Origin: BP-464 sp045805505
GTDB lineage: Bacteria > Actinomycetota > Thermoleophilia > Solirubrobacterales > Solirubrobacteraceae
Length of the DNA stretch: 64,000 nt
Direction: 5' to 3'
Assembly (NCBI GenBank): GCA_045805505.1
Contig: JBJMLA010000141.1
Span: 62,001 to 126,000, forward strand
Positions 1 through 8,074 of this stretch are shown one piece after another; positions within the stretch are counted from its first letter, which is position 1, and each line of letters starts with the position of its first letter. The notes beneath the pieces are model-generated. The model did no database searches. It worked only from the letters and a program-made list of their open reading frames with translations, and was not told the DNA's origin. The translations under genes and the position numbers were made by a program.

Positions 1-1
1 C

Positions 2-433
2 GTGCCCAAGGGCCGCACGGTCTCCGGCCAGGTCGCCAACATCGATTTCGCGCCGACGCTGCTCGACGCCGCACGCGCCACCGCGGGCCGCAAGGTCGAC
101 GGCGTCTCGCTGCTGCCGATCGCCCGCCGGCCGTCGAAGCTGCCGTCCCGCGCGATCGCGCTGGAGGCCACGTCGCGGCTGCTCACCGGCGACTTCCCGA
201 TCATGTTCAACGGCTGGGACCGCCCCTACGACGGCGTGCGCACGGAGCGCTACACCTACGTCGTCTACCTCGAGGACGGCGCGCAGGAGCTGTATGACCG
301 CAAGACCGATCCGCACGAGATGACCAACCTGGCCGACGATCCCGCCTACGCGACGATCAAGGCGCGACTGGCGGCGCGCATGAAGCGGCTGGCCGCCTGC
401 AAGGGAGCCGCATGCACCGCCGTCACGCCCTGA
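2..433 (+). CDS. Sulfatase family protein, C-terminal part (5' truncated by window edge)
   Basis: Only the last ~143 residues are visible; the reading frame is open to the window edge, so the true start lies outside. The segment resembles the C-terminal region of type I sulfatases: 'NIDFAPTLLDAA', 'VDGVSLLPI', then 'ELYDRKTDPHEMTNLADDP', the usual tail in which the aligned region reads Y-D-x-x-x-D-P-x-E-x-x-N. The same blocks occur in the complete sulfatase at 1476-2963, so the two are probably paralogues. The catalytic formylglycine motif is outside the window and cannot be checked. The stop overlaps the next gene by 22 nt, suggesting translational coupling. Substrate unknown. Confidence 0.8.
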   Translation: MPKGRTVSGQVANIDFAPTLLDAARATAGRKVDGVSLLPIARRPSKLPSRAIALEATSRLLTGDFPIMFNGWDRPYDGVRTERYTYVVYLEDGAQELYDRKTDPHEMTNLADDPAYATIKARLAARMKRLAACKGAACTAVTP

Positions 434-1482
434 CCCTCGCTGCCGGGCTCACGCTCGCCGCCGGCGCCGCCCCCGCCGCGGCGGTCGACCAGTCCGGGCT
501 GCGCGACGCGCGCTACTGCGAGATCTTCCTCCTGCAGGGCGCCGTCCCCGACGCCAGCGCGGTCGTCTACAACTCGATCGGCCGCGGCACCTGCCCGCAG
601 CCCGCGTGGGACGCCATCGACACCGACGCGATCAAGGAGCAGACCGGCGCGGCGGCCGTCCTGCTCAACGGACCGCGGCACTTCCTCATGGACTCGGTCA
701 CCGGCGCGAAGACCGGCGCGAAGAAGACCCTCGGCGGGATCCCGATGACACGGGTCGCCGCGATCCCGATCCGCTCGGCCGCCGACCTGGACCGCAGCCT
801 CTACACCGACCGCACGATCAACCGCTCGAACGTCTGGCGCTGGAAGCGCGGCCGCCGCGTCTTCGAGCTCGTTGCACCCGGCGGCGACGGCTATGTGATG
901 CAGAGCTACGCGCAGATCGTCGACCCGGCCCAGACGCTCGCCGACCTCCCCGCCCTCGGCCGGCGCCTCGAGCAGCTGCCCGAGGGCTGGCGCTACCGCA
1001 CCCGGGTGCTGCGCGCACCGCTGGCCGTCGGCGCCACGGGCAGCGCGACGATCCTCCAGGACGACCTGCAGAACACCTACCAGCTGGCCAGCACCACACG
1101 GTCGGGCAAGCGGGCGAAGCACGCGATCGACCTCGCCGGCAAGACCAAGAACGACGGCCCGCAGGCCGACGGCGGCGTCACCGACCACGGCACGCTGACC
1201 GGCACGCCGTTCGGCAAGGGCTCCATCACGCTGGTGGGGACGATCGCCGGCGGCAAGCTCACCGGCCATTTCCGGCTGCGCTTCGCCAAGGGCGAGCTGT
1301 CGGGCACCGTCGACGCCCCGTTCACCGTGGCCGACGGCGAGATCGACTTCGTCGGCACCGGCCTGATCCTGCGCGGCACCGGCGCCTACCGCGGCGCGAC
1401 CGGGCGCTTCGACTTCCACGACCACAACACGCTCGACGGCCAGAACGGCGTCGTGACGGTCGCGGGCTCCGCGACCTACTGA
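412..1482 (+). CDS. Secreted protein of unknown function
   Basis: A 356-aa protein with a short basic N-terminus and Ala/Leu-rich hydrophobic stretch ending around 'AAPAAAVD', a good Sec signal peptide. The middle part is mixed alpha/beta with no catalytic motif I recognise. The last ~150 residues are rich in Gly/Thr beta-strand patterns ('GTLTGTPFGKGSITL', 'GTGAYRGATGRFDF'), reminiscent of small beta-barrel domains such as the allene-oxide-cyclase-like fold; that resemblance is only a suggestion. It starts inside the end of the upstream sulfatase gene and its stop overlaps the convergent sulfatase gene by 7 nt, so it may act with the upstream sulfatase. Function unknown. Confidence 0.75.
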   Translation: MHRRHALTLAAGLTLAAGAAPAAAVDQSGLRDARYCEIFLLQGAVPDASAVVYNSIGRGTCPQPAWDAIDTDAIKEQTGAAAVLLNGPRHFLMDSVTGAKTGAKKTLGGIPMTRVAAIPIRSAADLDRSLYTDRTINRSNVWRWKRGRRVFELVAPGGDGYVMQSYAQIVDPAQTLADLPALGRRLEQLPEGWRYRTRVLRAPLAVGATGSATILQDDLQNTYQLASTTRSGKRAKHAIDLAGKTKNDGPQADGGVTDHGTLTGTPFGKGSITLVGTIAGGKLTGHFRLRFAKGELSGTVDAPFTVADGEIDFVGTGLILRGTGAYRGATGRFDFHDHNTLDGQNGVVTVAGSATY

Positions 1483-2963
1483 CCCGGCGCGGGCAACGGC
1501 CCGACGTCGACCTCGCAGTCCTTGCCCCGGCAGCCGACGAGCTGCTTGAGCTTGGCGGCGAGGATCGCCTTGATCTCGGCGTAGCGCGGATCGTTGTGGA
1601 AGCTCGTCAGCTCCCACGGGTCGACCTTGAGGTCGTAGAGCTCCTCGACGCCGTCGTCCTGGAGGTCGTAGCGGTAGCGGCCCGTGCGGATCGCCTTGTA
1701 GGGCGGCGCGTTGCGCGGGTTGACGAACGTCTCGAGCAGCACGCCGCGCCGCGCCACGAGCGAGGGCTTGCGGGCGACCGGCAGCAGCGAGCGGCCGTCG
1801 GCCGGCAGCTTGGCCTTCGCGTTGGCGATGTCGACGATCGTCGCGGCGAGGTCGGTGTTGACCACGGCGCCCTCGACCGAGCGGCCCTTGGGGAAGTCCG
1901 GGCCCGAGGCCAACAGCGGCACGTGCGCCGAGCCCTCGAACGGGAAGAACTTCACGCCCGAGGCGAAGTGGTCCTCGGTGACGGGGTCGCGGAGGCGGTG
2001 CTCGCCCAGGATCCAGCCGTTGTCGGAGGTGAAGATGATGTCGGTGTTGGCGTAGACGTGCTCGCGCTTGAGCGTCTTGACGATCCGGGCCACCATGTCG
2101 TCGACGGCCAGCAGCGAGCCCATCCGGCCGCGATAGTGGCGGGTCAGCGAGTCGATGTCGGCCTGCGGCATCGGGTAGGGCAGCAGGCCGAGCGCCGGCG
2201 GCTTGTCGGAGATGTCGGCCTCGTCGAAGTTCGGCCAGTTGGGCAGCGGGGTGTTCGCGAAGACGTTCGCGTCGCGCGGGGCGGGGACGGCCGGCGTGCC
2301 CTCCATCCGGGCGCTCGAGGCGACCGAGACGGTGTGCGGAGCGTTGGGTGCGACGTTGAGGAAGAACGGCTTGTGCAGCTTGACCGAGCGGTGGATCGCG
2401 CTGCTGGCCAGCCCGGCGTAGACGTCGGTCGAGTAGTCCTTGGGATCGCGGCCGTAGGTCTTGAGCTTGCCGTTGATGTTGAGCGTGTAGCCGTAGTAGT
2501 CGTACGTCGAGGGATCGACGCCGCCCATGTAGTCGGTCCACCCGTTGGGGATCTCGGTCGCGTCGCGCTCGTCGGTCTCGTTGAGATACTTGCCGATGTG
2601 GATCGTGCGGTAGCCCGCGCGCTGCAGCCACAGCGGCAGGACCTCGGACTGGTCGAACTTGTAGTAGCCGCCGGTGGGGAAGAAGTTCCAGGTGACGTCG
2701 TGGTTGTGCGCGTACTGGCCTGTGTAGTACGTCGCCCGCGAGGGGCAGCAGAGCGGGAAGCTGACCACCGCGTTGTCGAACGTGGTGCCCTGGTCGCCGA
2801 TCAGCTTGACCGTCTTGGGCATCGTGAACATCGACCGGAAGTCCTGGTCGTCGGTCATGACCACGACCACGTTGCGCTTGGGCTTGGCCTTCGCCGCGGG
2901 CGCGACCGCGGGCAGCGCGAGCGCGGCGGTCAGCACGACGAGCAGGACCCTGGGGCAGCGCAT
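1476..2963 (-). CDS. Secreted type I sulfatase (arylsulfatase/N-sulfoglucosamine sulfohydrolase-like)
   Basis: A 495-aa exported sulfatase predicted to hydrolyse sulfate esters. After a signal peptide ('LLVVLTAALALPAVAPAA') comes the N-terminal metal-binding block 'VVVVMTDDQDFRSM' and then 'LCCPSRATYYTGQYAHNH', containing the C-x-P-S-R sulfatase signature whose Cys is converted to formylglycine. Further family blocks are 'TIHIGKYLNE', 'DIIFTSDNGWILGEHRL' (the second metal-binding D-N) and the C-terminal 'ELYDLKVDPWELTSF'. Length is normal for the family. The ATG start gives an intact signal peptide. Its 3' end overlaps the convergent gene at 412-1482 by 7 nt. Substrate cannot be deduced; a formylglycine-generating enzyme must be encoded elsewhere. 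Confidence 0.93.
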   Translation of the reverse strand: MRCPRVLLVVLTAALALPAVAPAAKAKPKRNVVVVMTDDQDFRSMFTMPKTVKLIGDQGTTFDNAVVSFPLCCPSRATYYTGQYAHNHDVTWNFFPTGGYYKFDQSEVLPLWLQRAGYRTIHIGKYLNETDERDATEIPNGWTDYMGGVDPSTYDYYGYTLNINGKLKTYGRDPKDYSTDVYAGLASSAIHRSVKLHKPFFLNVAPNAPHTVSVASSARMEGTPAVPAPRDANVFANTPLPNWPNFDEADISDKPPALGLLPYPMPQADIDSLTRHYRGRMGSLLAVDDMVARIVKTLKREHVYANTDIIFTSDNGWILGEHRLRDPVTEDHFASGVKFFPFEGSAHVPLLASGPDFPKGRSVEGAVVNTDLAATIVDIANAKAKLPADGRSLLPVARKPSLVARRGVLLETFVNPRNAPPYKAIRTGRYRYDLQDDGVEELYDLKVDPWELTSFHNDPRYAEIKAILAAKLKQLVGCRGKDCEVDVGPLPAPGQ

Positions 2964-3023
2964 GCATCGACGCTAGAGCGTTGTTGGCACGGTGTCAACA
3001 ACGCTCTCGGTTAGGGTCGCGCC

Positions 3024-3926
3024 ATGCGAGCACTGGTGACGGGCGCGAGCGGGTTCCTGGGCGGCGTCGTGTGCGGGCAGCTGATCGACCGCGGAGACGA
3101 GGTCTTCGCGCTCGTGCGCCGCGAAGGCTCCGCGCCGGCCGGCACCGTCGCCGTTCGCGGTGACCTGGGCGACGGCGAGTCGGTGCGCGCGGCCGTGGCG
3201 CAGGCCGCGCCCGACGTGGTCTTCCATCTCGCGGCAGAGATCGCCTCGCAGCGCAGCGAGGAGCGCATCCGCGAGGTCAACGTCGAGGGCACGCGCCGGC
3301 TGGTCGAGGCGTGCCTCGCCGCGCCATCGCCGCCCAAGCTCGTGTTCACCTCGACGGTCGTCACCGGTGAGGCCGCCGGCGCGGTGCTGACCGAGGACGC
3401 GCCGCTGCCCGTGCAGACGCCGTACGGCGCCTCGAAGCAGGAGGGCGAGCGCATCGTGCTCGGGTCCGGGCTGCGCGCGACCGTCGTCCGGCCGTCGCAC
3501 GTCTACGGGCCGGGCGGCTGGTACGCCGAGGAGATGGTCGGGCGCCTGCGCGGACCCGGGCGCTTCGCGGTGGTCGGCCGCGGCGACAACCTGTGGGACG
3601 TCGTGCACGTCGACGACGTCGCCGCAGCCTGCCTGCTCGCCGCGGGCGAGGCCGCCGACGGCGAGGTCTTCCACTGCGCCGACGACACGCCCATCACCTA
3701 CTACGACTTCATGACGCTGACGGCGACCGCGCTGGGCCTGGGCGCACCGCGCCGGATCCCGGCCGCGCTGGCCCGCCTGCACGCCGGGCGCCACACGGTC
3801 ACCGCGGTCGTCCGCTCGGCCCGCTCGTCGAACGCGAAGCTCAAGCGCACGCTCGGGTGGGCGCCGCGCTACCCATCGGCCGCCGCCGGCGTGCCGGCCG
3901 CGGTCGCCGCCCTGCCGCCCGAGTAG
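3024..3926 (+). CDS. NAD-dependent epimerase/dehydratase family protein (extended SDR)
   Basis: A 300-aa extended short-chain dehydrogenase. The Rossmann nucleotide site is 'VTGASGFLGG' (G-x-x-G-x-x-G, residues ~5-14), followed by 'VVFHLAAEIAS', the catalytic region 'VFTSTVVTGEAAG' and the active-site 'YGASKQEGER' (Y-x-x-x-K, near residue 135). 'VVRPSHVYGPGGW' and 'VHVDDVAAACLLA' are typical of sugar-nucleotide epimerases and related reductases. Starts are divergent from the sulfatase at 1476-2963 with about 60 nt between, so promoters probably lie there. The substrate (sugar nucleotide, flavonoid- or steroid-like) cannot be determined from sequence. Confidence 0.9.
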   Translation: MRALVTGASGFLGGVVCGQLIDRGDEVFALVRREGSAPAGTVAVRGDLGDGESVRAAVAQAAPDVVFHLAAEIASQRSEERIREVNVEGTRRLVEACLAAPSPPKLVFTSTVVTGEAAGAVLTEDAPLPVQTPYGASKQEGERIVLGSGLRATVVRPSHVYGPGGWYAEEMVGRLRGPGRFAVVGRGDNLWDVVHVDDVAAACLLAAGEAADGEVFHCADDTPITYYDFMTLTATALGLGAPRRIPAALARLHAGRHTVTAVVRSARSSNAKLKRTLGWAPRYPSAAAGVPAAVAALPPE

Positions 3927-3936
3927 CCTCGCCGGG

Positions 3937-4167
3937 ATGAGCGACGACCAGCGCCCGCGCGACTACTGGATGTGCGGCCACCCCGGCGGCTGCGAGGAAG
4001 CGCCGCAGTGGACGCCGCTGACGCAGCCGCCGCCCTACTGCCGGCCGCACGACCGCCGGCACGAGCGCGTCAGCGATCTCGCGTCGCGCTCGGGCGCCCG
4101 GGCCAGCAGCATCGCCAAGCGCGGCCAGGGCGTTGCCGGGCCGAGCAAGTCGCGCAAGACGCGCTGA
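3937..4167 (+). CDS. Small Cys/His-containing basic protein
   Basis: A 76-aa protein starting 10 nt after the epimerase stop and so probably cotranscribed. The N-terminal half has Cys/His residues spaced like a small metal site: 'WMCGHPGGC' and, ~30 residues later, 'YCRPHDRRH'. The C-terminal third is basic and Ser/Gly/Lys-rich ('SKSRKTR'). A zinc-binding nucleic-acid-associated role is plausible but only inferred. It ends 3 nt before the convergent SDR gene, and the spacing on both sides supports it as a real gene. I do not recognise a named family. Confidence 0.65.
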   Translation: MSDDQRPRDYWMCGHPGGCEEAPQWTPLTQPPPYCRPHDRRHERVSDLASRSGARASSIAKRGQGVAGPSKSRKTR

Positions 4168-4170
4168 CGC

Positions 4171-5541
4171 TCACCAGGGCGACGGCTTGTAGTCCTTGAG
4201 GAAGCAGCCGAAGACGTCCTCGCCCTCCTCGCCGCGGACGATCGGGTCATAGACCCGCGCCGCGCCGTCGACCAGGTCGAGCGGCGCGTGGAAGCCCTCG
4301 TCGGCCAGGCGCATCTTGGTGGGGTGCGGGCGCTCGTCGGTGATCCAGCCCGTGTCGACCGCGGTCATCAGGATCCCGTCGCTGGTCAGCATCTCCCCCG
4401 CGCTCGTGCGCGTGAGCATGTTCAATGCCGCCTTGGACATGTTGGTGTGCGGGTGCCCCGGGCCCTTGTAGCCGCGGCTGAACTGGCCCTCCATCGCCGA
4501 CACGTTGACGACGTACTTGCGGCGCGCGGGCGAGGCCTTCATCGCCGCGCGCAGCCGGCTGATGAGGATGAACGGCGCGGTCTGGTTGCACAGCTGGACC
4601 TCGAGCAGCTCGACCGGATCGACCTCGTCGACGTGCTGGATCCAGCTGTTGGTGTGGTGCAGGTCGGGCAGGAGGCCGCCGGCGTCGATCTCGCCACCCG
4701 CCGCCTGCGCGTGCTCGAGCGCGGCCTGCCCCGCGGTCAGCGCGAGCGTCGCGGTGTGCGGGACGGCGCCGAGCACGAGCATCTCCGGCAGCGGTCCCTC
4801 GGGCAGCGCCTGGCGCTCGCCCTCGGCCAGCGGCGAGTAGGCCTGCGCCGAGCGGCGCACCGTCTGCGCCGCGTTGTTGATGAGGATGTCGAGCGAGCCC
4901 TCGTCGGCCAGCGAGTCGGCGAGCTCGACGACCTGTGCGGGGTCGCGCAGGTCGATGCCGACGACGCGCAAGCGGTGCAGCCAGTCCGCGCTGTCCTCCA
5001 TGGCCGCGAAGCGCCGCGCGGCGTCGCGCGGGAACCGCGTGGTGATCGTCGTGTGCGCTCCGTCGCGCAGCAGCCGCAGCGCGATGTACATCCCGATCTT
5101 CGCGCGACCGCCGGTGAGCAGCGCGCGCCGGCCGGACAGGTCGGTCCGCGCGTCGCGCTTGGCCCGGTTGAACGCCGCGCAGTCGGGACAGAGCTGGTGG
5201 TAGAAGGCGTCGACCTGCGTGTAGCGGACCTTGCACACGTAACACGCGCGCGGCTGCAGCAGCTCCCCGGCGACCGGCGTGTCGACCCCCGGCTTGAGCG
5301 GCTTGCCCTCCGTCTCGTCGTCGATGCGGCCGAGCGCGCCGGTGGCGGTGCGGTTGGTCACCATCTCGTCGTGGGCGACGATCGCCGCGCGGCGCTCGGA
5401 GCGCCGGCGCTGGCGGACGGTCTTGTAGATCGACGCGGTCGCGCGCGCCACCGTGACTGCGTCGGGGTGGCCGATGGGCAGCTGCTCGGCCTGCTTGAGC
5501 ACGCGGATGGCGATCTCGAGCTCGTCGGGATCGATGCTCAC
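4171..5541 (-). CDS. SDR-family oxidoreductase with an N-terminal zinc-ribbon-like extension
   Basis: A 456-aa protein starting at GTG whose first four bases overlap the stop of the upstream aminotransferase gene (GTGA), so translation is probably coupled. Residues ~1-80 are helical, followed by 'CYVCKVRYTQVDAFYHQLCPDC', two C-x2-C pairs that look like a zinc ribbon. From about residue 140 an SDR Rossmann domain begins: 'ALLTGGRAKIGMYIALRLL', 'LDILINNAAQTVRR' (N-N-A block), 'VVNVSAMEGQF' and 'HTNMSKAALNMLTR' (catalytic Ser and a K; the Tyr of Y-x-x-x-K is replaced by Asn in N-M-S-K, or lies elsewhere). The SDR plus zinc-ribbon arrangement is unusual. Substrate unknown. Confidence 0.85.
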   Translation of the reverse strand: MSIDPDELEIAIRVLKQAEQLPIGHPDAVTVARATASIYKTVRQRRRSERRAAIVAHDEMVTNRTATGALGRIDDETEGKPLKPGVDTPVAGELLQPRACYVCKVRYTQVDAFYHQLCPDCAAFNRAKRDARTDLSGRRALLTGGRAKIGMYIALRLLRDGAHTTITTRFPRDAARRFAAMEDSADWLHRLRVVGIDLRDPAQVVELADSLADEGSLDILINNAAQTVRRSAQAYSPLAEGERQALPEGPLPEMLVLGAVPHTATLALTAGQAALEHAQAAGGEIDAGGLLPDLHHTNSWIQHVDEVDPVELLEVQLCNQTAPFILISRLRAAMKASPARRKYVVNVSAMEGQFSRGYKGPGHPHTNMSKAALNMLTRTSAGEMLTSDGILMTAVDTGWITDERPHPTKMRLADEGFHAPLDLVDGAARVYDPIVRGEEGEDVFGCFLKDYKPSPW

Positions 5542-6650
5542 GGCCGCGCGTCCTCCGCGGCGCCGAGCAGCCCCGCGAGCCCACGCTCGAGCTCGTCGGT
5601 CTGCGGCCAGGCGAAGCCGAGCCGGAACGAGCGGCGGTCCTGGTCGAACCAGTGGCCCGGGCCGACGTAGGTCCCGTGCTCGCCGAGCAGCGCCTCGTAG
5701 AAGCGGTCGACGTCGACGTCCACGCCATCGCGGAACCGCACGAACCCGACGACGCCGGCGCGCGGCTCGACCCACTCGAAGACGTCCTGGCCGGCCATCC
5801 ACGTCCGCACGATCTCGAGGTGCGCGGCGATCTTCTCGCGCACCACCGGCAGGATCCGCGGGCGCGCCTCGAGCACCCGCGCGGCCATCTCCTCGTCGAT
5901 CGTCGCGCCGGCCAGCAGGATCTGCTCCTTGGCGGCCAGCAGCACCTCCTGGCGCTGCGGGTCGCGGGTGGCGATCCAGCCCATCCGCAGTCCGGGGAGG
6001 CCGTAGACCTTGGACATCGAGCCGATGCTGATCCCGCGCGGCGTGAGGGCGGCGACCATCGGCAGCGGCTCGTCGTAGGCCAGCTCGCGGTAGGTCTCGT
6101 CGACGAGCAGCGCCGCCTCCGGGTGCGCGTCGATCAGAGTGACGATCGCGTCGAGCTCGTCGCGGGTCAGCGTCGCGCCGGTCGGGTTGTGCGGGTAGGT
6201 GAGGCTGACGAGCTTCGTGGTGGGCCGCAGCGCGGCGGCGAGCCGCTCGGGGTCCAGCGCCCAGCCGTCCTCGAAGCGCAGGTCGAGGTGGGTGACGTCG
6301 GCGCCGATGGCCCGCGGGGTCTCGAGGTTCGTCGCGTAGTTGGGCCGCAGCACGACGATGTGGTCGCCGGGCTGGACGAGCGCGGAGGCCGTGACGAACA
6401 GCGCTGCCGCGGCGCCGGCGGTGACCAGCACGTTGCCTGGCCCGACCGGCGGCTCGGCGATCTGCTCGCGCAGGCGCGGCAGGCCGAGGTGGTCGCCGTA
6501 CTGCAGCAGGAGCCCGGAGACGTCGCCGTCGATCGCGTGGTCGGCGAGCCGCATGTCGGAGTACGAGCTCTCCGACAGGTTGTTGGCGATCGTGTCGTAG
6601 CCGAGCTCCTCGGGTGATTCGATCTCGATCGGCATCCGCCGGAAGCGCAT
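5538..6650 (-). CDS. PLP-dependent class I/II aminotransferase
   Basis: A 370-aa fold-type I aminotransferase. Visible blocks are 'VLVTAGAAAALFVTASAL' (cofactor phosphate region), 'VSLTYPHNPTGATL' (N-P-T-G), 'LLVDETYRELAYDE' (Asp that binds the pyridine nitrogen, then Tyr) and 'SIGSMSKVYGLPGLRMGW' with the Schiff-base Lys after S-M-S. 'FRLGFAWP' carries the C-terminal carboxylate-binding Arg. The length is normal. It is the first gene of a two-gene operon with the SDR at 4171-5541 (4-nt overlap), so the pair may process one amino or keto substrate. The amidase at 6698 is divergent, with only ~47 nt between the starts. Confidence 0.92.
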   Translation of the reverse strand: MRFRRMPIEIESPEELGYDTIANNLSESSYSDMRLADHAIDGDVSGLLLQYGDHLGLPRLREQIAEPPVGPGNVLVTAGAAAALFVTASALVQPGDHIVVLRPNYATNLETPRAIGADVTHLDLRFEDGWALDPERLAAALRPTTKLVSLTYPHNPTGATLTRDELDAIVTLIDAHPEAALLVDETYRELAYDEPLPMVAALTPRGISIGSMSKVYGLPGLRMGWIATRDPQRQEVLLAAKEQILLAGATIDEEMAARVLEARPRILPVVREKIAAHLEIVRTWMAGQDVFEWVEPRAGVVGFVRFRDGVDVDVDRFYEALLGEHGTYVGPGHWFDQDRRSFRLGFAWPQTDELERGLAGLLGAAEDARP

Positions 6651-6697
6651 GGTCCGAGGCTACGCGGTGGGGCGCGGACGTCACTAGCATCGCCGCC

Positions 6698-8074
6698 ATG
6701 GGCACGGAGGCGGCGACCGCGCGGTTCGAGGGTCTTCGCGAGCAGGCCGACGCGCTCGCGTCCGGCCAGGTCGGCGCGGTCGAGCTGCTCGAGCAGACGC
6801 TCGCGCGCATCGATGCCGTCGATCCGTCGCTCGGCGCGTTCCGGATCCTGCGTCGCGACGGCGCGCGCGCCGAGGCGGTCGAGGCCGACCGCCGGCTGCA
6901 GGCCGGCGAACGCGCGCCGCTGCTGGGCGTGCCGGTGGCCGTCAAGGACGACACCGACGTGCTGGGCGAGACCACGCCGTTCGGCTGCGGCGGCGACCTG
7001 ATCGCCAAGGAGGACGACGCGATCCTCGTCGCGCGACTGCGCGCCGCGGGCGCTCTCATCGTCGGGAAGACGGCGACGCCCGAGCTCGGCCAGTGGCCGT
7101 TCAGCGAGGGGACGGGGTTCGCCGCCCGCAACCCCTACGACACCGACCGCACGCCGGGCGGCTCCAGCGGCGGATCGGCCGCCGCCGTCGCAGCGGGCCT
7201 CGTGGCCGGCGCCGTCGGCTCCGACGGCGCCGGATCGGTGCGCATCCCCGCCGCATGGTGCGGCCTGGTCGGCGTCAAGCCGACCCGCGACCGCATCCCG
7301 ACGGGCCCGGAGGGCGAATGGTTCCACGGCCTCACCGTCCACGGACCGCTGGCTCGGACGACCGCCGACGCGGCGCTGCTGCTCGACGTGCTCGCCGACA
7401 CCGGGACGCGCTACGCCGAGGCCGCCGCGCGGCCGCCCGGACGGCTGCGCATCGGCGTCTCCTTCACGACGCCGTGGGTGGTGCCCGGCAAGGTCGATCC
7501 GCAGGTCCGCGCGGCGGTCCGGAGGCTCGCCGAGGTGCTGCGCGAGCTCGGCCACGAGGTCATCGACGCCGAGCCCGACCATCGCATGGCCGGCCTGCTG
7601 TTCCTGCCCCGCGGCACCAACGGCGTGCGCCGCGCGATGCATGCGATGGGCCCGCAGGCGACCGTCGAGCGGCGCACCCGCGAGCACGCGTTCCTCGGCG
7701 GCGTCCTCGGCGGCGCGATCGTCGACGGCGCCCGCCGCGCAGAGCCGTGGCTGGCCGGCCGCATGGCCAAGGTCTACGAGCGCGTCGACGTCCTGCTGGC
7801 GCCCACCACGGCGAAGCCCGCACTGCGCATCGGCCAGTTCGAGGGCAGGCGCTGGCTGCCCACCAGCACCGCGATCGAGGCCGCCTGCCCGTTCGCCTTC
7901 CCCTGGAACGTCGTGGGCTGGCCCGGCGTCAACGTCCCGGCCGGCGTCGACGACGGCGGCGTCCCCCTCGGCGCCCAGCTCCTCGGCCGCGCCGACGACG
8001 AGGAGCAGCTCCTCTCCCTCGCCGCCCAGCTCGAGTCCGTCGAGCGCTGGGACACCCGCCGCCCACCCGCCTGA
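6698..8074 (+). CDS. Amidase signature (AS) family amidohydrolase
   Basis: A 458-aa amidase with the Ser-cisSer-Lys triad: Lys in 'GVPVAVKDDTDVLGE', the Gly/Ser-rich signature 'PGGSSGGSAAAVAAGLV' (cis-Ser) and 'GSDGAGSVRIPAAWCGLVG' (nucleophile Ser in G-x-G-S-x-R-I-P). The C-terminal 'PFAFPWNVVGWPGVNVPAG' is typical of bacterial GatA-like amidases that are not part of GatCAB. I chose ATG 6698 because the 28 codons upstream of it, read from 6614, overlap the divergent aminotransferase and are not amidase-like. The stop is followed 7 nt later by the palindromic repeat at 8082-8126. Confidence 0.92.
   Translation: MGTEAATARFEGLREQADALASGQVGAVELLEQTLARIDAVDPSLGAFRILRRDGARAEAVEADRRLQAGERAPLLGVPVAVKDDTDVLGETTPFGCGGDLIAKEDDAILVARLRAAGALIVGKTATPELGQWPFSEGTGFAARNPYDTDRTPGGSSGGSAAAVAAGLVAGAVGSDGAGSVRIPAAWCGLVGVKPTRDRIPTGPEGEWFHGLTVHGPLARTTADAALLLDVLADTGTRYAEAAARPPGRLRIGVSFTTPWVVPGKVDPQVRAAVRRLAEVLRELGHEVIDAEPDHRMAGLLFLPRGTNGVRRAMHAMGPQATVERRTREHAFLGGVLGGAIVDGARRAEPWLAGRMAKVYERVDVLLAPTTAKPALRIGQFEGRRWLPTSTAIEAACPFAFPWNVVGWPGVNVPAGVDDGGVPLGAQLLGRADDEEQLLSLAAQLESVERWDTRRPPA

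Noticed and set aside
346..2967. Very long antisense frames (e.g. 873-aa frame over the sulfatase region, 802-aa frame at 606-3014)
   Set aside because: They are Arg/Ala/Gly-rich shadow frames, a common effect of high-GC codon bias, and lie opposite well-supported genes.
6614..6697. Earlier amidase start at 6614
   Set aside because: The extra residues overlap the divergent aminotransferase start and do not look like family sequence; ATG 6698 is favoured.
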